Source of the DNA: Parachlamydiales bacterium
Lineage (GTDB): Bacteria; Chlamydiota; Chlamydiia; Chlamydiales; JABDDJ01
Assembly (NCBI GenBank): GCA_041671045.1
Contig: JBAZCF010000001.1
Location: 558,001-622,000, forward strand
Direction: 5' to 3'
Length of the DNA stretch: 64,000 bases
Shown here piece after piece: positions 35,188 to 44,534 of the stretch. Numbering within the stretch: position 1 is the first letter of the stretch; the number at the start of each line of letters is the position of its first letter. A program made the position numbers and the translations under genes. The notes beneath the pieces were generated by a model. The model was not told where the DNA came from, made no database searches, and saw nothing but the letters and a program-made list of their open reading frames with translations.

Positions 35188-35216
35188 CAAGCTTGTCCTA
35201 TGTTAGGACAAGCTTG
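35188..35216. terminator. Perfect 13-bp hairpin after the OsmC gene
   Basis: CAAGCTTGTCCTA (35188-35200) pairs with TAGGACAAGCTTG (35204-35216) across a 3-base loop. It lies between convergent genes and probably ends transcription on either strand. It shares the 'TTGTCCTA' word with the hairpins near 8961 and 9117. Confidence 0.6.
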
Positions 35217-35265
35217 TCCATGAGAAGGTAATATTATTCGAAATTCGCTTTGGTTGAGAAAGAAG

Positions 35266-37653
35266 CTATTCTTTAATGTCAGGGGGCCTTACGGATTTGC
35301 GCCGTAAAGTGAAGTAGTCTCCGATGGATCTCGATTTTGTGACTATACCTTCTGGTGCGGGGAGATAGATCTTATTTTTTTTCGAGTTAAGATTTTTTGC
35401 CTTTTCGTATAAAAGATCATTCAACGATTCGTCAAGGGGCTTTGTATCTAGAATAGCAAGCTCTAATGGGGACTGTTTAGGCGGTCCGTTTTTTATGAGG
35501 TTCTTTTGATTTGTCTCAATTTTTCCTAAATAAGAGTAGATCATTTGAATAAGAGCAGTGTCAAATTCGAGAGTACTAGATCTTGGGCGGCTTATCGCTA
35601 GTGGATTATTTACTGTAGAGACTGTCGTTTGAAGTTCATCCACATTTTTAGACTTATCAAAGTTTACAGAAGTAAGATTGTTCCCTAATTGGAAAGTATT
35701 CAAATCTTTTTGTAGAATTCCTAAGAAAGGAATGTAAGGCTGATTATTTTTCATGTTTTCTTCTATAGCCTCTCTGAGGCTCGCATGATTTTTAATACAA
35801 TCAGTAAGTTTATCTAATATTTCCAATTCTTTAGGTTTGGTGATTTTTAATTTCTTTACCGCTGCAGCTACAATGCTAGTATTTAAAGCAGACATAATAG
35901 ACATTACGCTGAAATAGTCTCTATGCAGCATGCATTGATAGGCTAGTCTACAGTAAAAGTGATAGCGTACTTTAATTTCCTCGGGATTATAAAGCATAAT
36001 CTCTTGAACAACAAAGCTTGATGCACGGTTTAGTGTGTCGGTATATTCAATAATACTAGAACAATATAAAGGCTTCTCATCTGCATGTACAACGGCATCA
36101 AAGACAAGTTCATGTAGGGGTATTTTTGTAAATACACGCAAAGCCATACTATAGAAGTGCATTTGATAGGAATGTAAAAGGGCTTTTAATTCTCTTTTAG
36201 GCAAAGTGGAAAATAACGTCAGTTTTTCGAAGGTGTGGGGTTGAATTTCATCATGACTTACAGGTAAGAGAGTGGCTCGATTATTATGTCTAAGAGTTTC
36301 TAGCATGCATTCTAATGCTGTGGTCTGCTCTTCAAGAAGCTCATCAGTTACGTCGGAATCATATGCTATGCGGGCTATTTCCGCACGTGTAGCTACTGTA
36401 ATTGAAGTTAGGATATCTGCGATATTTTGATCATAAAGATAATTTAAGTTCCAAGTATCGCGTAACCACATTCTGCAAATATGTATCAATGTTCTTTTGT
36501 GGCTGCTGCATAGTTTTCGGTCTTGAATGGAAAGCTTAATATAATTAAAGAGCTCTTCCGTTGTCATGAAATAACGATAAGTGGCTAAAAGCTTTTTAGG
36601 GGTTGTGATTGACCAATCTATTTCTTCTTCTAAAGTAGCGTGGGGGGTTATTTTTTGGATGAGTCGATCAAGCAGAACCTTATAAAGATACTTTTTCTTA
36701 AGATCCTCTTTTTTCATCTCACATGCGCGGATGATGTTGCTTTCGGCCTTTGTTATCGCTGGAGGTGACGGCGATACTGTGATTGGTAGATCCGCTGGTT
36801 CTGTTGCAGTAAATAAAGAGTTTGTGGGTTGAGGAATTAATTTTTCCAAATGTTCTAAAGGCAAACTGTTAGAATTTCCGCGGGGAGAAGGCACATTCGA
36901 GATTGTTGGTAAGGGTAGTGAGGTGGAAGTCTGAGGTGCAAGGGATTGCAAAAGTGATTTTTTTTCAATTTCGACAAGGTCTAATTTCTCTCGCATTTCT
37001 TTTAAGATGATATCTCTGTTGCTTTTGGATGATTTTATCTCTTTATAGTAGGCTGTACGTTCGGTGGCTGCACGGCTTACGGTAGCTTCAAATATTGTTC
37101 TAATATCATATTTTTTGTAAGAGGAGGTAAATAAGCTTTTAATTTTTTTTGATAAGGTTAATTTTTCCAATGCCATATGAATGGGGATTCTCCCCTCAGT
37201 AAATCGTATAGAATATTTTTGATATTGCAGTAAGATTTCGATACCTTTACAAATTTGATAAATATTTTTCTTTAAATTTTTTAATTTAAATAAATAGGGG
37301 AAAGTAACTTTAGCTATTTCATGCCCATTTATTAATTTAGTGACAGTTACAGGTTCAAGTAAAATAGATAATGATTTGGAAATCTGCTTAACCAAATTCG
37401 TTTTACTATTATTTAATAATGATTTCTTCTCTACAGAACGGGGGCTGGAGGAGTTCTTCAAAGTATCGTAATGTTGGAAATAAGCTAGCATGCGCTGGTA
37501 AATTTTAGATCGCGGAGAATCGAGGGAGGGTTTTTGCTCGGCTTGTAATGCTTTAAGACTAGTATAAAGCGGAAAAGAATAAACGCTGCTCTTCGATGTG
37601 TCCGTTCCCAGCATCGTGGGCGACGATCGGACTAAACTGCTTAAAGAAGTCAT
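35266..37653 (-). CDS. Protein with REM-like and RasGEF (CDC25-homology) domains, candidate secreted effector
   Basis: 795 aa. Residues about 325-455 resemble the RasGEF N-terminal (REM) helix bundle ('LLATYRYFMTTEELFNYIKL'). Residues 472-685 follow the catalytic RasGEF domain block by block: 'TFEKLTLFSTLPKRELKALL', 'RASSFVVQEIMLYNPEE', 'HFYCRLAYQCMLHRDYFSVM', 'SIMSALNTSIVAAAVKKL', 'YIPFLGILQKDLNTF' and 'LTSVNFDKSKNVDEL'. Such domains exchange GDP for GTP on Ras-family GTPases and are eukaryotic in origin; bacteria have no Ras. The N-terminal 320 residues are Ser/Lys/Pro-rich and largely disordered, without a Sec signal, fitting type III secretion. GAGGAGG seven bases before the ATG supports the start. 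It begins 12 bases after the stop of the FAD/Fe-S oxidoreductase. Confidence 0.85.
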   Translation of the reverse strand: MTSLSSLVRSSPTMLGTDTSKSSVYSFPLYTSLKALQAEQKPSLDSPRSKIYQRMLAYFQHYDTLKNSSSPRSVEKKSLLNNSKTNLVKQISKSLSILLEPVTVTKLINGHEIAKVTFPYLFKLKNLKKNIYQICKGIEILLQYQKYSIRFTEGRIPIHMALEKLTLSKKIKSLFTSSYKKYDIRTIFEATVSRAATERTAYYKEIKSSKSNRDIILKEMREKLDLVEIEKKSLLQSLAPQTSTSLPLPTISNVPSPRGNSNSLPLEHLEKLIPQPTNSLFTATEPADLPITVSPSPPAITKAESNIIRACEMKKEDLKKKYLYKVLLDRLIQKITPHATLEEEIDWSITTPKKLLATYRYFMTTEELFNYIKLSIQDRKLCSSHKRTLIHICRMWLRDTWNLNYLYDQNIADILTSITVATRAEIARIAYDSDVTDELLEEQTTALECMLETLRHNNRATLLPVSHDEIQPHTFEKLTLFSTLPKRELKALLHSYQMHFYSMALRVFTKIPLHELVFDAVVHADEKPLYCSSIIEYTDTLNRASSFVVQEIMLYNPEEIKVRYHFYCRLAYQCMLHRDYFSVMSIMSALNTSIVAAAVKKLKITKPKELEILDKLTDCIKNHASLREAIEENMKNNQPYIPFLGILQKDLNTFQLGNNLTSVNFDKSKNVDELQTTVSTVNNPLAISRPRSSTLEFDTALIQMIYSYLGKIETNQKNLIKNGPPKQSPLELAILDTKPLDESLNDLLYEKAKNLNSKKNKIYLPAPEGIVTKSRSIGDYFTLRRKSVRPPDIKE

Positions 37654-37665
37654 GATGCAACCTCC

Positions 37666-40476
37666 TCAAAATAGTATACCATTAAGATATTCTGCTAGGT
37701 GCAAGGCTGGACGCTTTGTACCTTCGACTATTTGCGCACGGCAAGATGTTCCATTTGAAATTATATATGTACAATCTGGCATTTTTCTGATAGTGGGAAG
37801 TAAAACTAATTCCCCGATCCACTGAGAAATTTCATAATGTTCGCTTTCATATCCGAAAGCTCCTGCCATTCCACAGCAACCTGTGGGAATAATTTTAGCT
37901 GTTATTCCCGGTATAAGATTAAGAAGTGTATGGGCAGCGCCTACCCCGCTCAAAGATTTTTGGTGGCAGTGAACATGTATTGCCACGTCATGCCGCTTTA
38001 TGAGTTTAGAGGCCTTTTGAAGAGTTTTGAGGGTATTGGGCTCCAGAAGGAATTCTTCTAAAAGGAAAATAGGATTAGATATTGCTAATGGCAGAAGGCT
38101 TTTATAGTCATCTTTAAAGGCGCTCCAGCAGCTGGGTTCTAGAAATACCAGTGGTAGATAAGGGTAGTTTTGCAAGGAGTTTAAAAGAGCTTCTGCATAT
38201 TTTCTGGCTTCAGGGAGCATTCCCTTAGAAAGTGTTGTTCTTCCACAGCATTTCCAAGGGGGGACAATGACATTATAACCGAGTGACGTAAGCAACTTAT
38301 AGGCAGCAATCCCTATTTCGGGGTTATTGAAGTTAGTGAAGGTGTCGTTAAAGAGTAGAATGGAGGGTTGGTTGGATGCTTGGTGATTCTTCTGTATCCA
38401 GCTATCAAAAGTTTGAGCCGCCAAAGCAGGTAATGAGCGGGATTTTGAAAATCCTAGAAGAGAGAGGCAATACTTGCCAAAAGAACTTTTATTAAAATTG
38501 TTTGCAAGTGATGAAAATACGCTTCCCCATGAAAAATAATACCCCAGATGTCCGATAAGTTTACTTCTAAGATCCAGGCCATGTTTCTGGCGATAGTGGT
38601 GCTGTGCTTCTGCTTTTAACTTTGCCATATCGACTTGAGAGGGGCATTCCGTTTTGCATCCTTTACAGGAAAGGCATAAGTCGAGGATGTCATGTACCTC
38701 TTGCGAGCCTATATCTTTGTCATTTTGGGGATTACTGATCATAGAATGGAGCATGACGGCACGAGCCCGTGTCGAGTCTTTTTCATCGCCCGTCGCTTGA
38801 AAAGATGGACACATAGTCCCTTCTTTTTTCCGACAGAGGCCGTTTCCATTGCACATGTCGACAGATAGATCGAAGCCGCCTTCTTTAGAGAAGTCTAGAA
38901 ATGTTGAGGGTGTCTTGATAGGTGATTTACGTATATTTTGAAAGAGGGGTGGCCCGTCGACAATTTTATTTGGATTCATTAGGTGGTGAGGATCAAAAGC
39001 ATTTTTCAAGGTACGGAAGCCCTGATAGATTTTTTTGCCATAAAGCGCTTCATTAAGCCAAGAGCGGATGAGTCCGTCGCCATGTTCTCCACTAAGTGAG
39101 CCGTGATGTTTAAGCAGCAGCTGTGTGGTGGCAAGCATGAGGGATTCTATTGTTCTGCGGTCTTCGGAACTTCTCAGGTCCATATAGGGGCGGATATGCA
39201 TGCAGCCTGCACCTGCGTGGCCATAAATACCTGCGCGTTTATCAGCAGAACCAAGAAGGGCGAGGAAAGAGCGCATGAAGGGTGCGAGTTCTTGTGGAGG
39301 AACAGAAACATCTTCAAGAAAGGCGATAGCACGTGCATAACTGCGTTTTGACATGAGGAGTCCTAGGCCGGCTTTGCGTAGGTTCCATACAGATTTCATG
39401 GTTGCAATGTCTTCAATAATCAATGAGCGTGAAGGGAATTTCGCGGCAGTTTGCCTGACCATTTCACTTGAGGTGGGCCCGTCAAATTCCAGGACTAGCA
39501 GAGCGGCGGGAATTTCAACTAGCCAGCTTAGTTCACTTTGTAGTGCAGGAGAGGATTTTCCGGCGGTGATGATATCCTTATCGATAAGTTCTAAGGCTAG
39601 AGGTTTCAATTCCAACAGGGAAGTGACTTCTTCAAAAGCATTTTCTAAAGAATCAAAGGAAATAAGGCAGAGCTTTTGGTTTTCCGGTTTGGGAGATAGC
39701 TTAACGGTGATTTGGGTTGTGATGCCGAGGGTTCCTTCCGACCCTGCGAGAAGTTGGCATAGGTTAAAGTTATCGGGATGCAGGAGGCTGGGGAAATTGT
39801 ATCCTGATACGCGTCTTGGCATAGGTGTGAAGCGGAGATTTATTTCTGAAGAGAGCTGCTCTCTAAGTTGTTTACAGGTTGCATAGAGAGAAGCTTTCGT
39901 GTCGGAACCTTGACATAGCTTGTTCCATTCCTCAATACTAACATTATCAAATGAAAGTGTTTCACCATTACTTAAAAGCAGTTCTGTTGCAAGTACGTGA
40001 TTCGCCATATAGCTGTAGCGTAAAGAGCGAGCGCCGGCGGCATTGTTGGCGAACATTCCACCGATGGTTGCGCGGTTGCCGGTGGAGGTGTCTGGTCCTA
40101 GCCTAAGTCCGTAGGGGCTAACGGCTTCATTCAAAGTGTCTTGTATGACGCCCGGTTCACAGAGGGCAGTCTGTTTTTCAGGATCAATGTGCAGGATCGA
40201 GTTCAGGTATTTACTGCAGTCAATGATAATGCCGGAGCCTAAACACCCTCCGGTGATTCCGGTCGCTGCCCCGCGTGGAATAAGAGGGATGTTTTCTTCA
40301 GCTGCTGCTAGAATGGTTTTACGTATGTCTTCAGCATTTTTTGGGATGACGACCCCTAGGGGGCGCAGCTCATAGATGGAAGCATCGGAACTGTAGATGG
40401 TGCGGCTGATATCATCAAACCGCACTTCACCTTGAAGGGTGTTATTAAGGACTTTTTTGATCCTGTCATTGCCCAT
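37666..40476 (-). CDS. FAD/Fe-S oxidoreductase (YdiJ-like D-2-hydroxyacid dehydrogenase)
   Basis: 936-aa fusion of a GlcD-type flavoprotein and a GlpC-type Fe-S protein. The FAD-binding type 4 domain is at about 35-175 ('NIPLIPRGAATGITGGCLGS', 'GPDTSTGNRATIGGMFANNA'), the FAD-oxidase C-terminal domain at about 210-480 ('SGEHGDGLIRSW'), cysteines for one Fe-S cluster in 'DMCNGNGLCRKKEGTMCPSF' and for a second in 'CLSCKGCKTECPSQ'. Two CCG-type motifs follow near the C-terminus ('WKCCGRTT', 'TGCCGMAGAFGYE'). E. coli YdiJ has this layout and oxidises D-2-hydroxyglutarate, so that or D-lactate is the likely substrate. It lies 190 bases after astA on the same strand. A link to glutamate/2-oxoglutarate metabolism fits the neighbours. 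Confidence 0.9.
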   Translation of the reverse strand: MGNDRIKKVLNNTLQGEVRFDDISRTIYSSDASIYELRPLGVVIPKNAEDIRKTILAAAEENIPLIPRGAATGITGGCLGSGIIIDCSKYLNSILHIDPEKQTALCEPGVIQDTLNEAVSPYGLRLGPDTSTGNRATIGGMFANNAAGARSLRYSYMANHVLATELLLSNGETLSFDNVSIEEWNKLCQGSDTKASLYATCKQLREQLSSEINLRFTPMPRRVSGYNFPSLLHPDNFNLCQLLAGSEGTLGITTQITVKLSPKPENQKLCLISFDSLENAFEEVTSLLELKPLALELIDKDIITAGKSSPALQSELSWLVEIPAALLVLEFDGPTSSEMVRQTAAKFPSRSLIIEDIATMKSVWNLRKAGLGLLMSKRSYARAIAFLEDVSVPPQELAPFMRSFLALLGSADKRAGIYGHAGAGCMHIRPYMDLRSSEDRRTIESLMLATTQLLLKHHGSLSGEHGDGLIRSWLNEALYGKKIYQGFRTLKNAFDPHHLMNPNKIVDGPPLFQNIRKSPIKTPSTFLDFSKEGGFDLSVDMCNGNGLCRKKEGTMCPSFQATGDEKDSTRARAVMLHSMISNPQNDKDIGSQEVHDILDLCLSCKGCKTECPSQVDMAKLKAEAQHHYRQKHGLDLRSKLIGHLGYYFSWGSVFSSLANNFNKSSFGKYCLSLLGFSKSRSLPALAAQTFDSWIQKNHQASNQPSILLFNDTFTNFNNPEIGIAAYKLLTSLGYNVIVPPWKCCGRTTLSKGMLPEARKYAEALLNSLQNYPYLPLVFLEPSCWSAFKDDYKSLLPLAISNPIFLLEEFLLEPNTLKTLQKASKLIKRHDVAIHVHCHQKSLSGVGAAHTLLNLIPGITAKIIPTGCCGMAGAFGYESEHYEISQWIGELVLLPTIRKMPDCTYIISNGTSCRAQIVEGTKRPALHLAEYLNGILF

Positions 40477-40666
40477 AGCGAGCCATTAATTAAATTACTC
40501 TTAGGAGTTTCATAACGATGATAGCAATAATAGGTACTCCAAGCAGCCAGCGGACGAACATTCTTCCATAACCCACGAGGCCTCCACTGGATGATTGTGA
40601 AAATGAGAACACTAAATAAATACTTTAATTTCCGCAAGTGCCTCGAAATCTAATCCCCCGGTTTAG

Positions 40667-41683
40667 TCATATATAATAACGGACTTGAGTTCCAACATCC
40701 AGTTTAAGGGCTTTTGCAGTGGGCGCATCCACATGAATAAGGTCGCCGTTGCCTGAATCTTCAATTTGAATTGTTGTATGACATACTCTAAAAGGATTCT
40801 CATTGCATAAAAGAACCTCGGAATGAGTTTCGAGAGTGCCTAGTATTTTACTGACAGTAGCAATCTTGCTATGGGTTATGCACTTAATGGCATCCATCTG
40901 GGACATGATGATCGGTCCACCATCGAGGATGCTAACCTCACGTTGGAAACAAAGCCCTTGATGATTCAGCATATAATAGGCAGCTTGTGTGTTGGGATGG
41001 ATTTTTCCAGCGCAGCGCTGTGCTTCAGGGGTAAGAAGGCACCAATGGATGGGATAACGTGTGACTAAGTTGCAGACGTTGACCTCTTCTTCGTCTAGCT
41101 TTTTTAACACCTCCTTATACGACCATTTCCATATTTTACCGCCGATAGCATCCCAAAAGGGGCATTGGTTGTCAGCGGTACTGTATCCGCGCATATCGGC
41201 GAAGAGAGAATCATTGAAGCGTTCTCTGTTGGCGGCAATAAAAAAGAAACGAGAGAATGAGAGCAGTTTGCCTAGTCCGCCTTTGCGGAATGCCGGGGCA
41301 AGGTAAAGTGCGATAAGTTCACTAGCGCCTTTTGAGTAGTGTTTGGGATATAAAAGTGTATGGTTGCATCCTTCCAGAGGCTCTAATTCACCTTCAGGGA
41401 TATTTTCTAGATAGAAAGTGCAGAAAGGTGTCCGTTCACCTGCGCTGGCTAAAAGGGAACAGGTGCCGACTTTCTCGCCCGTTTCTGTATTTTCCAGAAT
41501 GAAGGGGTAAATTTCAGATCCCGGAACGGTGATTTTTTTGTTAAATGAGTTAACGCCGTCATCGATCATCTTTTTCAGGCGCGGCATATGGGCGGGTAGG
41601 TTGGCAATTCCTAGGGATGCTGCAATTGCAAAATGATGTATGGCTTCAATATCCTCTGCGACAATAGGTCTGACCACAAACAT
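40667..41683 (-). CDS. astA: Arginine N-succinyltransferase
   Basis: First step of the AST pathway: succinyl-CoA + L-arginine to N2-succinylarginine. 'FVVRPIVAEDIEAIHHFA' is the family start, then 'KGASELIALYLAPAFRKGGL', 'ANRERFNDSLFADMRGYS' and 'PFWDAIGGKIW' as in AstA/AruF. 338 aa is normal. GGAG lies a little upstream of the ATG. It starts five bases after the astB stop and is last in the run of catabolic genes M20-aminotransferase-astD-astB-astA, all overlapping or nearly so. Confidence 0.93.
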   Translation of the reverse strand: MFVVRPIVAEDIEAIHHFAIAASLGIANLPAHMPRLKKMIDDGVNSFNKKITVPGSEIYPFILENTETGEKVGTCSLLASAGERTPFCTFYLENIPEGELEPLEGCNHTLLYPKHYSKGASELIALYLAPAFRKGGLGKLLSFSRFFFIAANRERFNDSLFADMRGYSTADNQCPFWDAIGGKIWKWSYKEVLKKLDEEEVNVCNLVTRYPIHWCLLTPEAQRCAGKIHPNTQAAYYMLNHQGLCFQREVSILDGGPIIMSQMDAIKCITHSKIATVSKILGTLETHSEVLLCNENPFRVCHTTIQIEDSGNGDLIHVDAPTAKALKLDVGTQVRYYI

Positions 41684-41688
41684 AAGGG

Positions 41689-43056
41689 TTAAGTCTCCGC
41701 AGTTTTTTGAAAAGAATAGATAGAACCTAATTTAAGTATCTGTGTTAGTTCGTCCAAGGCTGCATGTGTTTCGCGTAATAGTTCTGGATCAGCCAGATCA
41801 CTGGTTTTTAACATATCGCGGTAGTGCTTGTTAATCCACTCTTTTAATTGCTTATAACGGATGTCGCTAAAAAGTACACCTTGATGGATAGAAAGAAGCT
41901 CTGAAGGAGTAAGGGAAAGATTAAACCTTAGACAGGCGGGGCCTCCGCCATTGCGCATGCTTTGTGTGAGGTTTATATAGATTACATTGTTGATAGGGAC
42001 TTTGGGATCTTGGAGCAAGGAGTCTAAGAATAACTTTGTATTCGGATTATCTTGGCACTGCTTAGGAGCAAAGAAAACCATGTTGCCATCAGGCTGCGGT
42101 GCAATTTGCGAGTTGAATAGATAGGTGGCTACAGCGTCCTCTAAAGAGACCTGAGAGGCATTTACTCTGCACTCAACAAGAGGAGCGTTAAATAGTCCCC
42201 TGGATTTTTTTTGCATTTGTTCCAGCAGATTATCAGTAGAGACAAAGGAGTCTTCGTGATACATAAAAAAAAGTCCGCTGCCAAGGGAAATGACGTCATT
42301 ATGGAAAACACCGGCATCGATAGCGCGGGGATTTTGCTGGGCATAAATGATATGCTCTTCCAAAAGTTTGTGGAAGCGTGCGACAGATTGTGAAGCTTCG
42401 AGAGTTTGCCTAGCAGGAAATTTTGAGGGAAGGAGAGCATTGGGGGTAAGTGCGCTTTGACCGTAGACAAAAAGATGCATCCCTGGAAGATAGGGATCTT
42501 TGGAAAAACGGATGTGGTTGGCGGATCCTTCGTCGGAAAATTGACGGTAAGGAGGAAGGGGGTTGTGGATGGTAAAGTAGCTTTCGTTAGAGAAAATTTT
42601 TTTAAGAATTTGATAAGTAAAGGGTGCTTCAATGGCGCGGTGCAACTTGCTGATAAGGTTTGCGGGGGTGATATGGACTTTACTGTCGAGGGTATCCGCC
42701 GAGGGGGCAAACGTCCCTGAATTAGCCGTAAACATGCAAGCTGCAGATGTGATTGAAGGGATAAGTTCAGGATATTTGCCCGCGCATTCATTCAGGATGG
42801 ATTTATCACTGCCGGAGAAACCTAAAGCACGTAGCGTAGGGATATGCGGACGTTCATTGGGAGGTAATACAGCTTGATTGAGTCCGGCTTGATATAAGAG
42901 GTTCATTTTTTCCAGGCCTTCTAGAGCAGCCGCCTTTGGATTGGAGAGCGTGTCTTTATTTTCTAGGGATGCAATGTTTCCCGGTGAAAGACCGCTGAAA
43001 TTATGTGTCGGCCCAATCAATCCGTCAAAATTTAGGAGAGGGGAAGGTTGTGTCAT
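41689..43056 (-). CDS. astB: N-succinylarginine dihydrolase
   Basis: Second AST step: succinylarginine to succinylornithine + CO2 + 2 NH3. The catalytic residues known from E. coli AstB have clear equivalents: Glu176 in 'SDEGSANH', His252 in 'GVFHNDVISLG' and Cys375 in 'RNGGGPACLR'. The family start 'FDGLIGPTHNFSGLS' is at 10-24. 455 aa is typical. The start overlaps the astD stop (ATGA). Few other enzymes share this fold with this pattern, so it fixes the pathway identity. Confidence 0.95.
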   Translation of the reverse strand: MTQPSPLLNFDGLIGPTHNFSGLSPGNIASLENKDTLSNPKAAALEGLEKMNLLYQAGLNQAVLPPNERPHIPTLRALGFSGSDKSILNECAGKYPELIPSITSAACMFTANSGTFAPSADTLDSKVHITPANLISKLHRAIEAPFTYQILKKIFSNESYFTIHNPLPPYRQFSDEGSANHIRFSKDPYLPGMHLFVYGQSALTPNALLPSKFPARQTLEASQSVARFHKLLEEHIIYAQQNPRAIDAGVFHNDVISLGSGLFFMYHEDSFVSTDNLLEQMQKKSRGLFNAPLVECRVNASQVSLEDAVATYLFNSQIAPQPDGNMVFFAPKQCQDNPNTKLFLDSLLQDPKVPINNVIYINLTQSMRNGGGPACLRFNLSLTPSELLSIHQGVLFSDIRYKQLKEWINKHYRDMLKTSDLADPELLRETHAALDELTQILKLGSIYSFQKTAET

Positions 43057-44534
43057 GTGGATTCCTTCTGGATGGTAATCCCTTGAGGTAGAAAAGGAGA
43101 GGAGGGTATTGCAGCTTCCATCGAAGCCACAGGATAAGCACAGTAGTCGGCAGCATAATAGGCACTGGGACGGTGGTTGCCGCTTTTACCTAATCCACCG
43201 AAGGGTGCGTTGCTGCTTGCTCCGGTAAGTGGAGCGTTCCAATTGATAATACCTGCTTTAGCATCCTGCCAAAATTTAGAATATAATTGCATATTATCAG
43301 TCAGAATACCTGCGCATAATCCATAGGAAGTATTATTTGCCAAGGCGATAGCATTTTCAAAGGTGTCTGTCCGATAAAGCTGAAGGAAGGGGCCGAAGAT
43401 CTCTTCGTCTTTAAGACCCGATACTTCCGTACAGTCCAGAAGAATAGGTGAAACAAAAGCGGAGGACTCATTTTCATTGTCTAAACCCATTATAGGCTTA
43501 GCGCCCTTTTGCAAGAAGCTATTGTAAGCATCTCGCACTTTTTGTGCAGCTTGTGCATTGATCAAAGGCCCCATAAAAGGGTCATTAGTTTTGCTGGGGG
43601 GTCCTATCTGTAAGGCTTTCGACATCTCGACAAGTTTATTGACGAAGGAGTTGCCTTGCTCATTATCTTGTACGATGAGTCTGCGTGCACACGAGCAGCG
43701 CTGTCCTGTAGTGATATAGGCGGAATGGATTGTTGTAAGGGCCGCTTGCAAGATATTTTGACAATCCCAAACAATAAGTGGATTGTTCCCCCCCATCTCA
43801 AGAGCTAAGATGCGGTTTGGATAATCCAAGCTTTTCTCCAAAATTTTACGGCCTGTCAACCAACTACCCGTAAAGAATAGAGCGTCGATATGAGGGTTTT
43901 CGGAAATCGCAGCACCGATGTCGCTGCCTCCTTGAACTAGGTTGAAGACTCCCGGCGGTAAGCCTGCCTCAGCCAAACAGTGGGTGTAAAATGCTGCTGT
44001 GGCAGGGGTCAGTTCACTGGGTTTATAAACTATAGTATTGCCGGCAAGCAATGCAGGGATAATATGACCATTCGGGAGATGAGCAGGAAAGTTATATGGA
44101 CCTAATACTGCTGCTACGCCGTGGGGTTTATGGCGGGTCACAGAAGTTGCTTGGGTAAGAGCGCTATGTGTAAATGCACAGCGCACATCATAAGCCTTAT
44201 AGGAGATGGCAAATTTGTTGAGGACGGCGTTGAGTTCGCCCCTTGTTTCCCAAAAGGGCTTGCCTGTTTCGTTTGAGATAATTTCGGCGAATTCCTCGCG
44301 TTTTTGCATAATAATGCTATGTGCTTGAGAAAGCAGCTCTTTACGCTTAGGAAGCTGCGTTTTTTTCCAAAGGTCTGTTGCTGCGGCAGCAGCTAGTAAA
44401 GCGTCTTGGAGCTGTAATATCGTAGCGGAGTTGCCTTCCCATAGGACTGATCCTGTAGAGGGATTTTCCGATTGCATGGAAGATCCTTTCCCACTGATCC
44501 ATTCACCATTGATATATAGGCTATTTGTGTGCAA
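43053..44534 (-). CDS. astD: N-succinylglutamate 5-semialdehyde dehydrogenase
   Basis: Oxidises succinylglutamate semialdehyde to succinylglutamate. Aldehyde dehydrogenase blocks: 'VAAVLGPYNFPAHLPNGHII', 'FTGSWLTGR', 'LEMGGNNPLIV' with the general-base Glu, and catalytic Cys in 'ITTGQRCSCARRL'. The open frame continues to 44705, but the first 57 residues are unlike the family. I place the start at TTG 44534: GAGG sits six bases before it and the product then begins 'MHTNSLYINGEWISGKGSSM', matching AstD starts ('LWINGDWI'). This gives 493 aa and a 14-base overlap with the aminotransferase gene. Confidence 0.92.
   Translation of the reverse strand: MHTNSLYINGEWISGKGSSMQSENPSTGSVLWEGNSATILQLQDALLAAAAATDLWKKTQLPKRKELLSQAHSIIMQKREEFAEIISNETGKPFWETRGELNAVLNKFAISYKAYDVRCAFTHSALTQATSVTRHKPHGVAAVLGPYNFPAHLPNGHIIPALLAGNTIVYKPSELTPATAAFYTHCLAEAGLPPGVFNLVQGGSDIGAAISENPHIDALFFTGSWLTGRKILEKSLDYPNRILALEMGGNNPLIVWDCQNILQAALTTIHSAYITTGQRCSCARRLIVQDNEQGNSFVNKLVEMSKALQIGPPSKTNDPFMGPLINAQAAQKVRDAYNSFLQKGAKPIMGLDNENESSAFVSPILLDCTEVSGLKDEEIFGPFLQLYRTDTFENAIALANNTSYGLCAGILTDNMQLYSKFWQDAKAGIINWNAPLTGASSNAPFGGLGKSGNHRPSAYYAADYCAYPVASMEAAIPSSPFLPQGITIQKEST

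Noticed and set aside
42162..42791. 209-codon open frame on the minus strand
   Set aside because: Out-of-frame shadow of astB, whose catalytic residues are intact in the true frame.
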